Below, piece after piece: positions 10,161-19,500 of a DNA stretch of 64,000 bases; positions within the stretch are counted from its first letter, which is position 1; the number at the start of each line of letters is the position of its first letter. The position numbers were made by a program, and so were the translations under genes. This DNA comes from Deltaproteobacteria bacterium RBG_16_64_85 (lineage in GTDB: Bacteria > Desulfobacterota > Deferrimicrobia > Deferrimicrobiales > Deferrimicrobiaceae), in assembly GCA_001798885.1 (NCBI GenBank), contig MGQW01000015.1, positions 253-64,252 on the forward strand, written 5' to 3'. The notes under the pieces are model-generated. The model searched no databases. It was not told the DNA's origin and saw nothing but the letters and a program-made list of their open reading frames with translations.

Positions 10161-11419
10161 TCCTCCTTTGTCAGGCGGATGAGCCTGCGCATCGCTTCGT
10201 CCTTGGGGATCTCTTCCTGGCTCCCCGCCGCCATGTCGCGGAAACCAACGGCGCCGCGGGCGTCCTCGGAATCGCCAAAGACGACAACGGCACTCGCCCC
10301 CGACCGGTCCGCACGCCGGAACTGCGCCTTGACGCTGCGTCCCTCATAGTCCATCTCGGCGCGGACGCCCCTCCCGATCAGCTCCATCTTCCACCGGAAC
10401 GCCTCGTCGAGAAATCTGGAATTCGACGTCACGAGGAAGACCTCCACGGCACGCCCCTCGCCTTCCCCTTCCCCCAGCAGCATCAGCAGGCGCTCCACGC
10501 CGATGGCAAACCCGATGGCCGGGATGCGCTCCTTCCCCCCGACCATTTCCGCCAGCCCGTCGTACCGTCCTCCCGCGGCCACGGTGTTCTGGGCCCCCAT
10601 CCCGGGGATGACGAATTCGAACGTGGTCCTCCGGTAATAATCGAGCCCGCGAACCATCCGGGGATTCCGGGAAAACGGAATCCCGATCGCCGCGAGCTCC
10701 TTCTCGACGGACTCGAAGTGGAGCCGGCAGTCGTCGCAGAGGGAATCCAGGATCGACGGCGCGCCGGCCGTGGCCTGCATGCACCGGTCGGACTTGCAGT
10801 CGATCACCCGGAGCGGGTTCTGGACGCGGCGGCGCCGGCAGTCCTCGCACAGGGTTCCTTCCCGGGAGGCAAGGAAGGCGGAAAGCTTCCGATGGTATTG
10901 CGGGCGGCACGCGGGGTCCCCGAGGGAGTTGATCTCCAGGGAAACGGTGGTCAACCCTGTTTCCGCGAGAAACCCGGAGAGGAAGGTCAGCACCTCGACG
11001 TCCGCGTACGGCGAGTCGGTGCCGAACAGCTCCGCTCCGAACTGGTGGAACTGGCGCAGGCGCCCCTTCTGGGGACGTTCGTGGCGGAACATCGGGCCCG
11101 CGTAGCACAGGCGAACCGGCCATTCCGCAAGCCCGGCCCGATGCTCGAGGAGGGCGCGAACCACCGGCGCAGTCCCTTCCGGCCGCATCGTGAGGCCCTC
11201 TCCGGAGCGGTCGGTGAAGGAATACATCTCTTTCTCGACGATGTCGGTGCTCTCCCCCACGGCCCGGGCGAACAGCTCGGTTCTCTCCAGGATGGGGGTC
11301 CGGATCTGACGAAAGCCGAAACGCGCGGCATGCGCGAGATACGCGGCCTCAAGGGCGGCCCACCTTGCCGACTCGGGGGGAAGAATGTCCTTCATCCCCC
11401 GCACGGAGGGGACGGTCAT
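10157..11419 (-). CDS. hisS: Histidine--tRNA ligase
   Basis: HisRS charges tRNA-His. The 420-residue class II synthetase begins with the typical RGMKDILPPES segment. It has motif 2 around MFRHERPQKGRLRQFHQFG (near residue 112), the histidine-binding RGLDYYRRTTFEF motif (near residue 260) and motif 3 AIGFAIGVERLLML. A C-terminal anticodon-binding domain follows. It sits between a diguanylate cyclase gene (4-bp overlap at its start) and aspS (4-bp overlap at its stop), forming a tight operon. Confidence 0.96.
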   Translation of the reverse strand: MTVPSVRGMKDILPPESARWAALEAAYLAHAARFGFRQIRTPILERTELFARAVGESTDIVEKEMYSFTDRSGEGLTMRPEGTAPVVRALLEHRAGLAEWPVRLCYAGPMFRHERPQKGRLRQFHQFGAELFGTDSPYADVEVLTFLSGFLAETGLTTVSLEINSLGDPACRPQYHRKLSAFLASREGTLCEDCRRRRVQNPLRVIDCKSDRCMQATAGAPSILDSLCDDCRLHFESVEKELAAIGIPFSRNPRMVRGLDYYRRTTFEFVIPGMGAQNTVAAGGRYDGLAEMVGGKERIPAIGFAIGVERLLMLLGEGEGEGRAVEVFLVTSNSRFLDEAFRWKMELIGRGVRAEMDYEGRSVKAQFRRADRSGASAVVVFGDSEDARGAVGFRDMAAGSQEEIPKDEAMRRLIRLTKEE

Positions 11420-12807
11420 GACACGTTTTGCGGGGTCGCGAGATAGACCACGTTGCGCGTGGAATCTTTTCCCCTGTACATCGCCTGATCGGCCATGCTG
11501 AGGAGGTTCTGCTTGGTGGACGCGTGCTCGGGAAAGGCCGCGATCCCGATGGAGAGGGTGAGGCGGATGGCGAGGCCGAAATCCTGTCCGAACGTCTTCC
11601 CTTCGACCATTTTGCGCATCCTTTCCGCGACGAGCAGCGCATCCTCGGCGTTCGTCTCCACGAGCAGGACCACGAACTCGTCCCCCCCGTAGCGAACAAC
11701 GGTGTCCGTCTCGCGGACGCAGGAGCGCAATACCGCTCCGACCTCCACCAGGACCCGGCTGCCCACCAGGTGGCCGTAGGCGTCGTTCACGCGCTTGAAG
11801 AAGTCCAGGTCCATAAAAAGGACCGAAAAAAAGTTCCGGTACCGCTCGGACCGCTTCAGCTCCCTGTCCAGAACGACGTTCAGGTAGCGGCTATTGTACT
11901 GTTTCGTGAGATCGTCGATGTAGATCAGGTTCTGCGTCTCGACGCTGCGCTCGGCGTTCAGCAGAGCGAACCGGGCCTGGCGGTAGAAGAAGTTCAGGAA
12001 CGGGCTGTCGAGGACGTCGATACCGGGGGTGCCTCGCATGGTGAGGACGACATACATCTGCGAGCCCGGGGACAGGTCGAACCGGATCGTGAAGAACGTC
12101 CGGTTCTCTCCCAACACGGCATCATCCTCCGGCCGGAGGGACCCCAGCAGGTCGGCCGAAAAAACCGCCGGAACCGGGCCGCTCTTCCGGACCAGGGCCC
12201 CGCCGAAGCGGAGCAGGAAGATTCCCGCGAGCGAATCGTCGGGGAAGCCCGCAGCGGCGACGATGGAATAGCCCTGCCCGCTCCCTTCCTGCTCGCGGAA
12301 CAGGACGCCGAAGGACCCCCCGAGTGACTCCTTGAACATCTCGATGACGGTCAGGGACAGCAGGTCCATGTCGGTGGTGGTGATGACCGGAAAGCAGTAG
12401 TCGAACAGCTCGTCGTAGGAAGTCTTGCGCAGCAGGCCATACCCCTGAAAGAGATACTTCTCCAACGTGGAAATCAGCCCCCCGTCCAGGTCCTCATCGA
12501 AGAGGATTTCCGAGGCCCCCCCCCGCAAGGCCCCCAGAACGGACGGCCCGCCTTTCTTGGGCAGGATCAGGATCAGGGGGGTCTTGGGGGCAAGCCGGAG
12601 AATGCCGCGGACGAATTCCTCGGCGCTTTGCCGCTTGGAGAACTTCCGTGAGACGATCACCGAGAAGTTTTCCTTGGCGAGAACAGCCACTCCCTTGTCC
12701 CAATCGGAGAGAACCGTCAATGGGATGTCGGCGAAGGCGGACTTCCGTACCTTTAATGCGATGGCCCCCGGATCAGGAGCCATGATCAGTATGCGCTGTT
12801 TTGCCAT
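11416..12807 (-). CDS. Diguanylate cyclase with receiver-like and GAF-like N-terminus
   Basis: The 463-residue protein ends in a GGDEF domain that should make cyclic di-GMP from two GTP. The signature GGDEF is intact at residues 374-378, with the metal-binding Asp333/Asp335 region (FMDLDFFKRVND) upstream. An inhibitory I-site RETD at 365-368 is exactly five residues before GGDEF, indicating product feedback inhibition. Residues 1-120 resemble a receiver-like alpha/beta fold without an obvious phospho-acceptor set, and residues 130-285 look GAF-like, so input is probably a ligand or partner. It starts behind a GAGGAA and overlaps hisS by 4 bp, an odd partnership that may simply reflect gene packing. 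Confidence 0.85.
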   Translation of the reverse strand: MAKQRILIMAPDPGAIALKVRKSAFADIPLTVLSDWDKGVAVLAKENFSVIVSRKFSKRQSAEEFVRGILRLAPKTPLILILPKKGGPSVLGALRGGASEILFDEDLDGGLISTLEKYLFQGYGLLRKTSYDELFDYCFPVITTTDMDLLSLTVIEMFKESLGGSFGVLFREQEGSGQGYSIVAAAGFPDDSLAGIFLLRFGGALVRKSGPVPAVFSADLLGSLRPEDDAVLGENRTFFTIRFDLSPGSQMYVVLTMRGTPGIDVLDSPFLNFFYRQARFALLNAERSVETQNLIYIDDLTKQYNSRYLNVVLDRELKRSERYRNFFSVLFMDLDFFKRVNDAYGHLVGSRVLVEVGAVLRSCVRETDTVVRYGGDEFVVLLVETNAEDALLVAERMRKMVEGKTFGQDFGLAIRLTLSIGIAAFPEHASTKQNLLSMADQAMYRGKDSTRNVVYLATPQNVS

Positions 12808-12853
12808 TTCCTCATTCGGACAAGGTAGTTAGGTAAGCTTTTTCCTGTCGCTA

Positions 12854-15232
12854 TCAAGGCAGGCGCCACAAAAGTTTCCAGGTCCGCGGTCCGCCCTCCT
12901 GTCCGCAGTATACCGCAACACCGTCCGAGAGCACAGTCAATGCCCCGTTTTCCAAGAGAAAACATCCCATCGAGGCTAGCAGATTTTCCCTGCCGAAACA
13001 AATTCTATTTTGGGAAATGACGACGGAGGGCCTGGCTGCGGCGATCCAGGATGCCGGGGCCGCGCCCGGAGAACCGTGGTGAGGAAGGAAGAGAATCCTT
13101 TCTTCATCGCATTTCCCCTCCACCCTTCCCCAGACAACGGGCCCCGTTTCCACATCGCCGGGCAGCCACACGGAAAGCCGGCCATGGCGGATTTCGAGGA
13201 CGAGGCTTAGCTCATTGATGCCGGTGGAGTTCCCGCTTCTCCCGGCGCTGCGCACGGAGACTTCCGCCCTGCCAGCGGAGAAGACTTCCCCTCCGTATTT
13301 CCGCCGCACGAGGCAGGCCTTGCGCACGACCGCATCCCCGAAGGACGAGAGCGGAACCTCTCCGGGAATCCAGATCTCGTCGACGGGAAACCCGTCGAGG
13401 AGGGACGCAGCTCCACCGAAATGGTCCTCGTGGGGGTGGGTGAGGACCAGCACGTCCACTCTCCGCACCCCTCGGCTTCTCAGGAAGGGCGAGACGATTC
13501 TTCTCCCCGCATCCCCGTGCGCCGCACTGCCGCAATCGACGACCATGTGGCGCCCGTCGGGGAAGGAAATGACGTGCGCGGCCCCTTTTCCCACGTTGAG
13601 CGCAGTGACGCTCAGTCGGGGATCGGGGAGAGCCGCATACGGCAGGTGAATCCACACCAGAAAGGCCGAAGCCGCGGCCAGCGGAGCAGGCCACGAATTT
13701 CTTCCGAGTTTCCTGAGGGTAATCGTCCCCCATACGGCGGCCATCATGCAGCAAAACGGAGCGGCCGTTCCCGCCGGAGGAAGGGGAAAGTATCCCCACC
13801 CTTCGCCGGAGAGGCTAGCCAGCAAGGAAAGGGACGCGGTGAGGCCTTGCGCCACGAGGCGGACGGGCACCCCCAGGGCATCGATCGAGAGCGACCCGGC
13901 CACCGCGGCGAGGAATGCACCCATGACCCCCGCCGTCCCGAGGAGCGGTCCGAATGCCAGGTTCCAGAGAACGGCGCCGGCGGGGAAGGCCCCGAAAAAG
14001 GCGGCGCTGATCGGCAGCGTTCCCAGGAACGCGACCGCGGAGGCAACGAGAGCGTCCTTTCCCCACTCCGCCAGCCAGCGCGTCGGTGAGCGGGAGCGGG
14101 CCTTTTGCGGTCTTGCGGCAAAGGCGGCGATCAGGAAAAAGGTCGCCCCGTAGGACAGGAGGAAGGAGGGGGAAACGATCTGGAAGGGAGATGCGATGAT
14201 CGTCAGGAAGAAAAGGAGCGACCACCCCAGGTCCGCTCTCCGGATGCCGCAGACGTTCCAGAGAAGCACGGCCAGCGTGATCATCCCTGCGGATCGGACG
14301 GCCGGGACCGGTGCACCCGCCATGAAAACGTACGCCCAGCAGACGGGGACGGAGAGAAGCGTCGAAATCCGATTGAGGTCCGGCGTTCCCTGCCTTCGCC
14401 GGAAGGCCCAGATCACGCCCCGCACCAGGAACGAATGGGTGATGAAGAAGATCGCGACGTTGATCCCGGAAATGGCCAGCAGGTGCGCCAGACCCGTCTT
14501 TCTCAGCAAGGTCACCATGGGATGCGAGGAGGGGGGAACTTCCCCAGTCGTCAGGGAGAGGAGGTAGAGGGCCCCGTCGGACCGTCCTGCGTGCCGACCC
14601 ATCCAGCGCGACGTCCTTTCGCGGGCGCTCCGGAAAACGCTCCATACGCCGCCCCATCCTTCTTTCTGCCGCAGGAACACCGCTCGCGAGGCCTCCGTCG
14701 AAAACACGTACTGGATACCCATCGCCATCGCGCTCCACTCCCTGGGAAGCTCTTCGGGGTTGCCGAGGCTTCTCATCGCATGAAGGCGGCCAGTGGCCCG
14801 GACTTCGAACGGCAATCCGTCGGCACCGTACGGAGTCCGGACGGAAAGAAGCACCTTTCCCAGGACGACCGAGCCGGAGCCGTCCAGGCGGGAGACCGAG
14901 GCGTTCCCGGCCACGCCGCTCCAGCCGGCATCGTTGGGCCTCACCTCCTCCACGTCCGCCCGCAGGACCACCTCATTGTCCAGGAACCCTCGCAGCTGCG
15001 CCGGCTCCACGAGGGGGATCCTGCCGGCTGCCAGGGAGCCGCACAGGGCCATGACCGACAGGGCGGCGGCCAGGGGGAACTTTCCGAACGGCAGGCACAG
15101 GAAGGCGAGGAGAATGCCGCCCGCCGCCAGGGAGGGCCAGGCGGGCCCGGAGGCAAGCCCGAGGAACAGCCCGGCCATGTAGGCCAGAAGGAGAAGGAAG
15201 ATGGGGCCGTGTCCCCGGAACGGATAATCCAT
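12854..15232 (-). CDS. comEC: ComEC/Rec2 family DNA internalisation protein
   Basis: The 792-residue protein has the full ComEC layout. A short soluble N-terminal DUF4131-type segment is followed by a large multi-spanning competence domain (roughly residues 215-500, with HLLAISGINVAIFFITHSFL), and then a metallo-beta-lactamase-like domain with the metal motif LTHPHEDHFGG near residue 600. ComEC forms the inner-membrane channel that brings single-stranded DNA into competent cells. The gene is full length. Its 5' end lies 20 bp from a long palindrome shared with the end of uvrC. No other competence genes are in the window. Confidence 0.88.
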   Translation of the reverse strand: MDYPFRGHGPIFLLLLAYMAGLFLGLASGPAWPSLAAGGILLAFLCLPFGKFPLAAALSVMALCGSLAAGRIPLVEPAQLRGFLDNEVVLRADVEEVRPNDAGWSGVAGNASVSRLDGSGSVVLGKVLLSVRTPYGADGLPFEVRATGRLHAMRSLGNPEELPREWSAMAMGIQYVFSTEASRAVFLRQKEGWGGVWSVFRSARERTSRWMGRHAGRSDGALYLLSLTTGEVPPSSHPMVTLLRKTGLAHLLAISGINVAIFFITHSFLVRGVIWAFRRRQGTPDLNRISTLLSVPVCWAYVFMAGAPVPAVRSAGMITLAVLLWNVCGIRRADLGWSLLFFLTIIASPFQIVSPSFLLSYGATFFLIAAFAARPQKARSRSPTRWLAEWGKDALVASAVAFLGTLPISAAFFGAFPAGAVLWNLAFGPLLGTAGVMGAFLAAVAGSLSIDALGVPVRLVAQGLTASLSLLASLSGEGWGYFPLPPAGTAAPFCCMMAAVWGTITLRKLGRNSWPAPLAAASAFLVWIHLPYAALPDPRLSVTALNVGKGAAHVISFPDGRHMVVDCGSAAHGDAGRRIVSPFLRSRGVRRVDVLVLTHPHEDHFGGAASLLDGFPVDEIWIPGEVPLSSFGDAVVRKACLVRRKYGGEVFSAGRAEVSVRSAGRSGNSTGINELSLVLEIRHGRLSVWLPGDVETGPVVWGRVEGKCDEERILFLPHHGSPGAAPASWIAAARPSVVISQNRICFGRENLLASMGCFLLENGALTVLSDGVAVYCGQEGGPRTWKLLWRLP

Positions 15233-15253
15233 CCCCGGGGGAGTGCAACCCCC

Positions 15254-15425
15254 GTTCCGGCTGGCGACGACTTAATCCGGCGACGTTCAAAATAACTTTG
15301 TCTGGGGGACGTTCTTAAACTTTTTAAATCGCTGTCGCCATCGCGAAAAAAGTTTAAGAACGTCCCCGAACTTCAGACAAAGTTATTTTGAAAATCCATG
15401 CGTTGAAGTCGTCGCCAGCCGGAAC
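15254..15425. repeat. Long interrupted palindrome (REP/BIME-like) between comEC and uvrC
   Basis: Three pairs of perfectly matching arms nest around a short loop: 15254-15273 with 15406-15425 (20 bp), 15286-15304 with 15374-15392 (19 bp), and 15305-15325 with 15347-15367 (21 bp). The inner arm GGGGACGTTCTTAAACTTTTT resembles the repetitive extragenic palindromes mobilised by Y1 (REP-associated) transposases in Deltaproteobacteria, recalled from general knowledge. No transposase is present here. The right-hand outer arms overlap the last codons and the stop codon of uvrC. Confidence 0.85.
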
Positions 15426-17062
15426 GCCCTCTTCGTCCTGCGGGCGCGGTGGAACGCGAGGGCGAACCGGTGTGCCTCGTCCCGCACGCGCATCAGCAGG
15501 AGCAGTACGGGATCGTTGGGGGGTAGGACAATGGGGTTCTTCCTGCCCGGCAGGAAGATCCTGTCGCGGAAGACTTTCGTACCGCCGCGCATCCGCTCCT
15601 TGGCCAAGGCGATGACGGGGAGGAAACCCACGCCGGCACCCCTCATCGCCGCCATCGCCGAGGAAAGCTGTCCCTTTCCCCCATCGATGAGGATCAGGTC
15701 CGGCATCCCCGCGAAGTCCTCGTCGTGCGCGAACCTGCGTCGGACCACCTGCTCCATCATCGCGAAGTCGTCCTGTCCCTCCATCCCCCGTACCGCGAAC
15801 TTCCGGTACCACTTCTTCGCCGCCTTGCCTCCGACGAAAGCCACCATAGACCCGACCGGTTCCGTGCCGGAGAGGTTCGAGATGTCGAACCCATCGATCC
15901 GCAGGGGAGGCTTCGGAAGGTGGCACAAGGATGCCAGGCGGGAGGACAGCTCCTCGTAGGCTGCCTCCTTTTCTTTCCGCATCCGGTGCGCTTCCAAGGC
16001 GTTTGTATTGGCCAGGGCGGCCAGGCGGGCACGCTCCCCCGCGCCGGGAACCTTGATCCGGACCCGGTTCCCGGCCCTGTCGGAAAGAAGCGAGGCCAGG
16101 GGTTCGCGGTCCGGGATTTCCATCGGAAGGAGAATCTCCCCGGGGAAGTACGCCCCCTCGGCGTAATGCTGGAGGAGAAAGGAGGAGAGGGCCTCGTCCT
16201 CGGCCCCCTCCACTCGGAACGAGTAGCTGTGGGCGTCGGAGAGCCGCCCGGAGCGCACGTGGAGGACCGCCCCGGTCGCCTCGGGACCCTCGCGGTGCCA
16301 GCCGATCGCGTCCACGTCCCCGGGCACGGTGCGGACCACCCTCTGCCGGACAAGCGTCCCCTCCACGGTCGCGATCCGGTCGCGGATCTTCGCCGCCTCT
16401 TCGAACCTCCTCTCCCGCGCCATCCGCAACATCTCCTCCTTCCAGATTTTCGCGACGTCGCGGTAGTTTCCTTTCAGAAAGCGGATGGCGTTGTCCACAA
16501 CGGGGAGATACTCCTCCCGGGTGATTTTCCCCGCGCACGCGCCGCCGCACCGCCCCATCTGGTAGTTGAGGCACGGCCTGCGCCGGGAGGCGAACTTCTT
16601 CGGGGAGCACGAGCAGAGAGGGAAGAGCCGGAACAGCAGGCGCAGCGTCTCCCGGATCCCCCGGGCGGAAGAATACGGCCCGAAGTAGGCGGTGCCGTCC
16701 TTCGCGACCCGCCGGACGAGCTCTGGTCGGGGGAACTCCTCCTTCCGGTCGATCCGCAGCAGGAGGTACTCCTTATCGTCCCTTAAAAAGACGTTGAACG
16801 GGGGGCGATGCTCCTTGATGAGAGTGTTTTCGAGGAGCAGCGCCTCCTTCTCCGTGGCCGTGACGATGCATCGTACGTCGGCAATGCGGCGCACTAGGTG
16901 CGGAATCTGGGGGCGGCCGTCGCCACCTGGCACCGTGTAGTTGTGGAGCCTCGCGCGCAACTCCTTCGCCTTCCCCACGTAGAGGACTTTCCCTCGGGCG
17001 TCCGACATGAGATAGACGCCGGGGGCGCGGGGAAACGTCTTCCAGTCGGAAAGGGCCGCCAT
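15383..17062 (-). CDS. uvrC: UvrABC system protein C lacking its C-terminal helix-hairpin-helix domain
   Basis: UvrC makes the dual incisions in nucleotide excision repair. The 559-residue product has the GIY-YIG nuclease at the N-terminus (APGVYLMSDARGKVLYVGKA), a UVR motif for UvrB contact (RRFEEAAKIRDRI), and the RNase H-like 5'-nuclease core (DGFDISNLSG, LILIDGGKGQLSSA and the histidine in RDEAHRFALAFH). Normal UvrC continues after HRxxRxKR with about 55 residues of tandem helix-hairpin-helix. Here it runs into the palindrome, reads AFRLATTSTHGFSK and stops. The start at 17062 is 5 bp after uvrB. The DNA-binding tail is important for incision in E. coli, so activity may be reduced. Confidence 0.9.
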   Translation of the reverse strand: MAALSDWKTFPRAPGVYLMSDARGKVLYVGKAKELRARLHNYTVPGGDGRPQIPHLVRRIADVRCIVTATEKEALLLENTLIKEHRPPFNVFLRDDKEYLLLRIDRKEEFPRPELVRRVAKDGTAYFGPYSSARGIRETLRLLFRLFPLCSCSPKKFASRRRPCLNYQMGRCGGACAGKITREEYLPVVDNAIRFLKGNYRDVAKIWKEEMLRMARERRFEEAAKIRDRIATVEGTLVRQRVVRTVPGDVDAIGWHREGPEATGAVLHVRSGRLSDAHSYSFRVEGAEDEALSSFLLQHYAEGAYFPGEILLPMEIPDREPLASLLSDRAGNRVRIKVPGAGERARLAALANTNALEAHRMRKEKEAAYEELSSRLASLCHLPKPPLRIDGFDISNLSGTEPVGSMVAFVGGKAAKKWYRKFAVRGMEGQDDFAMMEQVVRRRFAHDEDFAGMPDLILIDGGKGQLSSAMAAMRGAGVGFLPVIALAKERMRGGTKVFRDRIFLPGRKNPIVLPPNDPVLLLLMRVRDEAHRFALAFHRARRTKRAFRLATTSTHGFSK

Positions 17063-17066
17063 CCCG

Positions 17067-19058
17067 CTACCTCGCCGAAAGCTCCAGCTTTTCCAGCGCC
17101 AGTAGACGGTCTCGGATCTCGGCCGCCAGCTCGAAGTCCAGCTTCTTCGCCGCCCGCTCCATCTCACGGCGCAGTTTCTTGAGTGTCTTCGCCAATTCCT
17201 CGTAGGAGGCGTACTTCCACATCTCCCCGGTTTCCACGGTGACGTAATCCGCCTCGCATACCTGGCCGATCGGTGCCGCGATGTTCTTCTTCACCGTCTC
17301 CGGCGTGATGCCGTGCCGCTCGTTGAACGCTCTCTGCTTCTCCCGTCGCCGCCCGGTCTCCGAGATCGCCTCCCGCATCGAATCCGTCACATGGTCGGCG
17401 TAGAGGATCACCTTTCCCAAGACGTTGCGGGACGCGCGGCCGAACGTCTGGATGAGCGAACGCGCCGACCGCAGGAACCCTTCCTTGTCGGCGTCCAGGA
17501 TGGCGACGAGCGACACCTCCGGGAGGTCCAGCCCCTCCCGCAGGAGGTTGATCCCGATGAGGACGTCGAACTTCCCCAGGCGCAGGTTGCGGATGATGTT
17601 CACCCGCTCCAGAGTGTCGATGTCGGAGTGAAGGTACTCGACGCGAACGCCCTGCCCTTCGTAGTGCTCGGTAAGGTCCTCGGCCATCCGCTTGGTGAGC
17701 GTCGTCACCAGGACGCGCTCCCCCGCCGCCGCCCGCGTGCGGATTTCCTGGAGCAGATCGTCCACCTGCCTGCCGGCGGGCCGGACCTCAACCTCGGGGT
17801 CGACCAGACCCGTCGGCCGGATGATTTGTTCCGCGACCACCCCGCCGCTCTCCTGCAGCTCGTACGTCCCCGGCGTTGCCGAGACGAAGATCGTCTGGCC
17901 CGTGATCCGGTTGAACTCCTCGAACCGCAGCGGCCGGTTGTCGAGCGCCGAGGGGAGCCGGAACCCGAACTCGACGAGTGTCTCCTTTCTGGAGCGGTCG
18001 CCGTTGTACATCCCGTTGAGCTGGGGGACGGTGATGTGGGACTCGTCGATGAAGGTCAGGTGGCCGCTGGGGAAGTAGTCCAGGAGCGTGTGCGGCGGCT
18101 GTCCGGGCTTCCGGCCGTCGAGGTGGCGCGAGTAGTTTTCGATTCCGCTGCAGAACCCCATCTGCCGGATCATCTCCAGGTCGTAGGTGGTCCGCTGTCC
18201 GAGGCGCTCGACCTCCAAGATCTTGCCTTGAACCGAAAGCGCCTCCAGGCGCTCCGCGAGCTCCCCCTCGATTCCCTTGACGGCCCGTTCGAGGTGGTCC
18301 TCCGGGGTCACGTAATGGCTGGCCGGAAAGATGACTGTCTCCCGGACATCGACCAGCCGCGTCCCCCGAAGCGGCTCCACGTAACGGACCCGCGCGACCG
18401 TGTCCTCCTCGTATTCGATACGCAGGACCCGGTCCTCTTCGTACGCGGGGAACAGCTCCACCGCGTCGCCGCGTACCCGGAAGGTACCGCGGTGAAAGTC
18501 GATGTCGTTCCGTTCGTACTGGATTTCGACCAGCCGGCGCAGCAACGCGTTTCTCGGGAAGGGAGCCCCCTCCGAGACACGCACGGTCAGCCGGTTGTAG
18601 AACTCCGGGGAGCCCAGCCCGTAGATGCAGGACACGGACGCCACGACCACCACGTCGGTCCGCGTCATCACGGAGCGGGTGGCGCTGTGACGCATCTTGT
18701 CGATCTGCTCGTTGATCGACGAGTCCTTCTCGATGAAGGTGTCGGTCTGGGGAATGTACGCCTCGGGCTGGTAGTAGTCGTAGTAGGAGACGAAATACTC
18801 GACGGCGTTATCGGGGAACAGCTCCTTGAACTCGGCGAAGAGCTGGGCGGCGAGCGTTTTGTTGGGGGCGATGACCAGTGCAGGCCGGTTCGTCTCCGCG
18901 ATGACGTTCGCCATCGTGAACGTCTTGCCGGAACCGGTCACGCCGAGCAGGACCTGGCGCGGCATGCCCTGCGAAAGGCCGGCCACGAGCGTACGGATCG
19001 CCTCCGGCTGGTCCCCCGACGGGGCGAACGGCGAATTCAGGCGGAACCGGTTCTCCAA
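17067..19058 (-). CDS. uvrB: UvrABC system protein B
   Basis: UvrB is the damage-verifying helicase-like subunit of excision repair; it loads at lesions from UvrA and recruits UvrC. The 663-residue protein has the Walker A motif [10 protein letters not shown], the beta-hairpin region around [12 protein letters not shown], helicase motifs DESHIT and [14 protein letters not shown], and a C-terminal UVR domain ([21 protein letters not shown]) for UvrC contact. The frame is open far upstream. I chose the TTG at 19058 because it follows GAGGGGG at good spacing and gives the classical (M)[20 protein letters not shown] start; an ATG at 19094 without a clear ribosome-binding site is the alternative. 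uvrC follows 4 bp downstream. Confidence 0.93.
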   Translation of the reverse strand: MENRFRLNSPFAPSGDQPEAIRTLVAGLSQGMPRQVLLGVTGSGKTFTMANVIAETNRPALVIAPNKTLAAQLFAEFKELFPDNAVEYFVSYYDYYQPEAYIPQTDTFIEKDSSINEQIDKMRHSATRSVMTRTDVVVVASVSCIYGLGSPEFYNRLTVRVSEGAPFPRNALLRRLVEIQYERNDIDFHRGTFRVRGDAVELFPAYEEDRVLRIEYEEDTVARVRYVEPLRGTRLVDVRETVIFPASHYVTPEDHLERAVKGIEGELAERLEALSVQGKILEVERLGQRTTYDLEMIRQMGFCSGIENYSRHLDGRKPGQPPHTLLDYFPSGHLTFIDESHITVPQLNGMYNGDRSRKETLVEFGFRLPSALDNRPLRFEEFNRITGQTIFVSATPGTYELQESGGVVAEQIIRPTGLVDPEVEVRPAGRQVDDLLQEIRTRAAAGERVLVTTLTKRMAEDLTEHYEGQGVRVEYLHSDIDTLERVNIIRNLRLGKFDVLIGINLLREGLDLPEVSLVAILDADKEGFLRSARSLIQTFGRASRNVLGKVILYADHVTDSMREAISETGRRREKQRAFNERHGITPETVKKNIAAPIGQVCEADYVTVETGEMWKYASYEELAKTLKKLRREMERAAKKLDFELAAEIRDRLLALEKLELSAR

Positions 19059-19500
19059 CGCGTAAACCCCCTCGTCACATTTACGGTGACCCATCGAGGC
19101 GCGCAGAAAGGCGCAGTGCCCAGCCTTCACGGAAGGCGCTGCGCCGCCGGGTGCGTCTTCGATACCGCAGCAGTGAGGTCTGAACGAGGCCTGCCGGCGG
19201 AGCCGCCGCAGGAGGGGGGCGCAGTGAGACCGGCCTTCAGGGTTCCGTTCCCGCAGAGGCCGTGCACCGAGAGGGTCGATGCGCCGCGTCCGGCGAGGCG
19301 CCCGACCGAAGCGTACCCGCTGCGGTACGGTGAGGGAGGGCAACGATGCCGGAGCGGATGCAGCGGCCCTCGAATGCCGGGATCTGAGGGAATGGAGCCC
19401 TGGAGGCCGGTGCGCAGCCGTGGGGGTCCACCGCACGGCGAGCCACGACCGGAGTCCCCCTCCGAGGCGGCGCAGCTGATCGCGGCGACTGGGCGGAACG
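19059..19500. other. GC-rich intergenic stretch upstream of uvrB
   Basis: About 400 bp between cysS and uvrB (both minus strand) contain no supportable gene. The open frames there are by-products of high GC. The sequence is rich in short purine-biased GC blocks such as GGCGCAGTGAG and CGGAAGGCGCTGCGCC, several of which recur in the long gap at 45489-45931, one on the opposite strand. No clear promoter, terminator or RNA fold was recognised by eye. Confidence 0.5.
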
